Below, piece after piece: positions 34,060 to 35,266 of a DNA stretch of 35,266 nucleotides. Positions within the stretch are counted from its first letter, which is position 1, and each line of letters starts with the position of its first letter. A program made the position numbers and the translations under genes. Below the pieces are notes generated by a model that made no database searches, had not been told where the DNA came from, and saw only the letters and a list, made by a program, of their open reading frames with translations. The stretch is from Chloroflexota bacterium (lineage in GTDB: Bacteria > Chloroflexota > UBA6077 > SHYK01): the NCBI GenBank assembly GCA_016202435.1, contig JACQOR010000045.1, positions 1 to 35,266 of the forward strand. The letters are read 5' to 3'.

Positions 34060-35266
34060 ACCGGCTGGATTCTCTCGGGCAGGTCTCGGGAGAGATCCTC
34101 CAGGGTATCCGGTTCTTTCTGGGCGTCCCAGGCTTCCTGCGCAATCCCCTCACCGAGGCGAAGGCACGTGCTGTCCTCCAGGAGAGACTCGCAAACCGCG
34201 AGGGTATTTTTCTTCGGCTCGTCCGAAGCGCCATCTACGCCTTTCCCGAAAGCGCTTATGGCCGACTCCTGGCCATCGCCGGGTGCCAGTATGGTGACCT
34301 AGAGCAACTGGTGCGCGCGGATGGCGTGGAGGGAGCACTAAACACTCTCTATCTGCAGGGCGTGTACCTTACCGTGGACGAGTTCAAGGGACGGCGTTCG
34401 GCCGTGCGGGGCAGCGCCATTCTCAACGTCGATCCGACCCAGCTCCGCAATCCGCTCACCAACCGCCCCATCTTCGTGCGCACCAGTGCCAGCGGTGGAA
34501 TGGGAACTCCCGTACCACTCGATCTTGCGTCGCAACGCGACCGCGCGGTCAACATCTGGCTCGCCCTGGCCGCCCGAGGTGGCCTGGAATGGATCCACGG
34601 CGTGTGGGCAGTCCCCGGAAGCACCGGAGCCGGCAAGCTCCTGGCCTACGCAGCGTTTGGACAACCACCGGCCCGGTGGTTCTCGCAAGTCGACCCCACG
34701 CACCAGGGCCTCCACCCCCGCTACGCCTGGAGCGGGCGGCTGCTCAGATGGGGGAGCTTCCTCGCCGGATCCGCGCTGCCCGCTCCAGAGTATGTCCCGG
34801 TCGAAGATCCCAGACCAGTCGCACGATGGATGCGAGATGTGTTGCAAGCAGGCCAGATCCCGCACGCCTACACGTTCTCCAGTGCCGCCGCTCGGCTGGC
34901 CGTGACCGCGTGGGACAGCGGTATTGACATTAGCGGCGCCCAGCTAACCATCTCAGGGGAGCCACTCACCGAAGCCCGGTTAGCGGTGATCAAACGAAGC
35001 CGAGTCCAGGCGGTGGCCAACTACGGCTCCGCCGAGACCGGTGTGGTAGGGGAAGGCTGCCTCGCCCCGATTGCCTCGGACGACGTGCACGTCTACCACG
35101 ACCTGCACGCGGTGATTCAGCCTGGGTCCGCCGCTGATTCAGAGGACCTTCCTCCATCCGCCCTGCTGATCACTACCCTCCACCCCACGGCGCCGTTCGT
35201 GTTTTTGAATTTCTCTCCCGGCGATCAGGCAGTCCGAGAAGTTCGAGACTGCGGCTGCCCTATGGC
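34056..35266 (+). CDS. PaaK/CapK-like adenylate-forming (acyl-CoA ligase-like) protein, partial, runs off window
   Basis: Continuous frame from ATG 34056: MNRLDSLGQVSGEILQGIRFFLG...IFVRTSASGGMGTPVPLDL...VQAVANYGSAETGVVGEGCLAPI...FLNFSPGDQAVREVRDCGCPM. The ATG overlaps the methyltransferase stop. Confidence 0.75.
   Translation, partial: MNRLDSLGQVSGEILQGIRFFLGVPGFLRNPLTEAKARAVLQERLANREGIFLRLVRSAIYAFPESAYGRLLAIAGCQYGDLEQLVRADGVEGALNTLYLQGVYLTVDEFKGRRSAVRGSAILNVDPTQLRNPLTNRPIFVRTSASGGMGTPVPLDLASQRDRAVNIWLALAARGGLEWIHGVWAVPGSTGAGKLLAYAAFGQPPARWFSQVDPTHQGLHPRYAWSGRLLRWGSFLAGSALPAPEYVPVEDPRPVARWMRDVLQAGQIPHAYTFSSAAARLAVTAWDSGIDISGAQLTISGEPLTEARLAVIKRSRVQAVANYGSAETGVVGEGCLAPIASDDVHVYHDLHAVIQPGSAADSEDLPPSALLITTLHPTAPFVFLNFSPGDQAVREVRDCGCPM

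Noticed and set aside
1-35266. CRISPR array or transposase/integrase
   Set aside because: No regularly spaced direct repeats and no transposase- or integrase-like ORF were recognised; the only repeat elements seen are short palindromes.

Overview
High-GC bacterial chromosomal window, mostly housekeeping genes. Taxonomy is not determined; the gene content would fit a Chloroflexota-like or related lineage, but that is only a guess. The most unusual part is a compact minus-strand operon at 189-11724. It encodes a family-2 glycosyltransferase with about six tandem GspE_N/MshEN-like modules at its N-terminus, two paralogous polytopic GT-C-like proteins, a BcsB-like protein with signal peptide and C-terminal TM anchor, and a membrane GGDEF-like protein. 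That GGDEF-like protein has lost its catalytic motif (GDRAF) but keeps an RxxD I-site at canonical spacing. Two further membrane proteins complete the operon. I interpret it as a candidate c-di-GMP-gated exopolysaccharide or glycan synthesis and export machine. After it come a queA 3' remnant, a MATE transporter, rpmI-rplT-pheS-pheT-mutS2, a zinc-ribbon protein, a second MATE transporter, and a VanY-type peptidase. A minus-strand block then holds the SRP RNA, ksgA, ispE, tRNA-Gln, glmU, prs and a CorC-like gene. The window ends with a class III cyclase/STAND/TPR protein, a VapBC module, and a methyltransferase overlapping a PaaK/CapK-like adenylate-forming enzyme that runs off the end and is missing from the ORF track. 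Palindromic repeat elements occur inside glmU (in frame), over the ispE start codon, and between prs and the CorC-like gene. Everything was read by eye; no searches were run.
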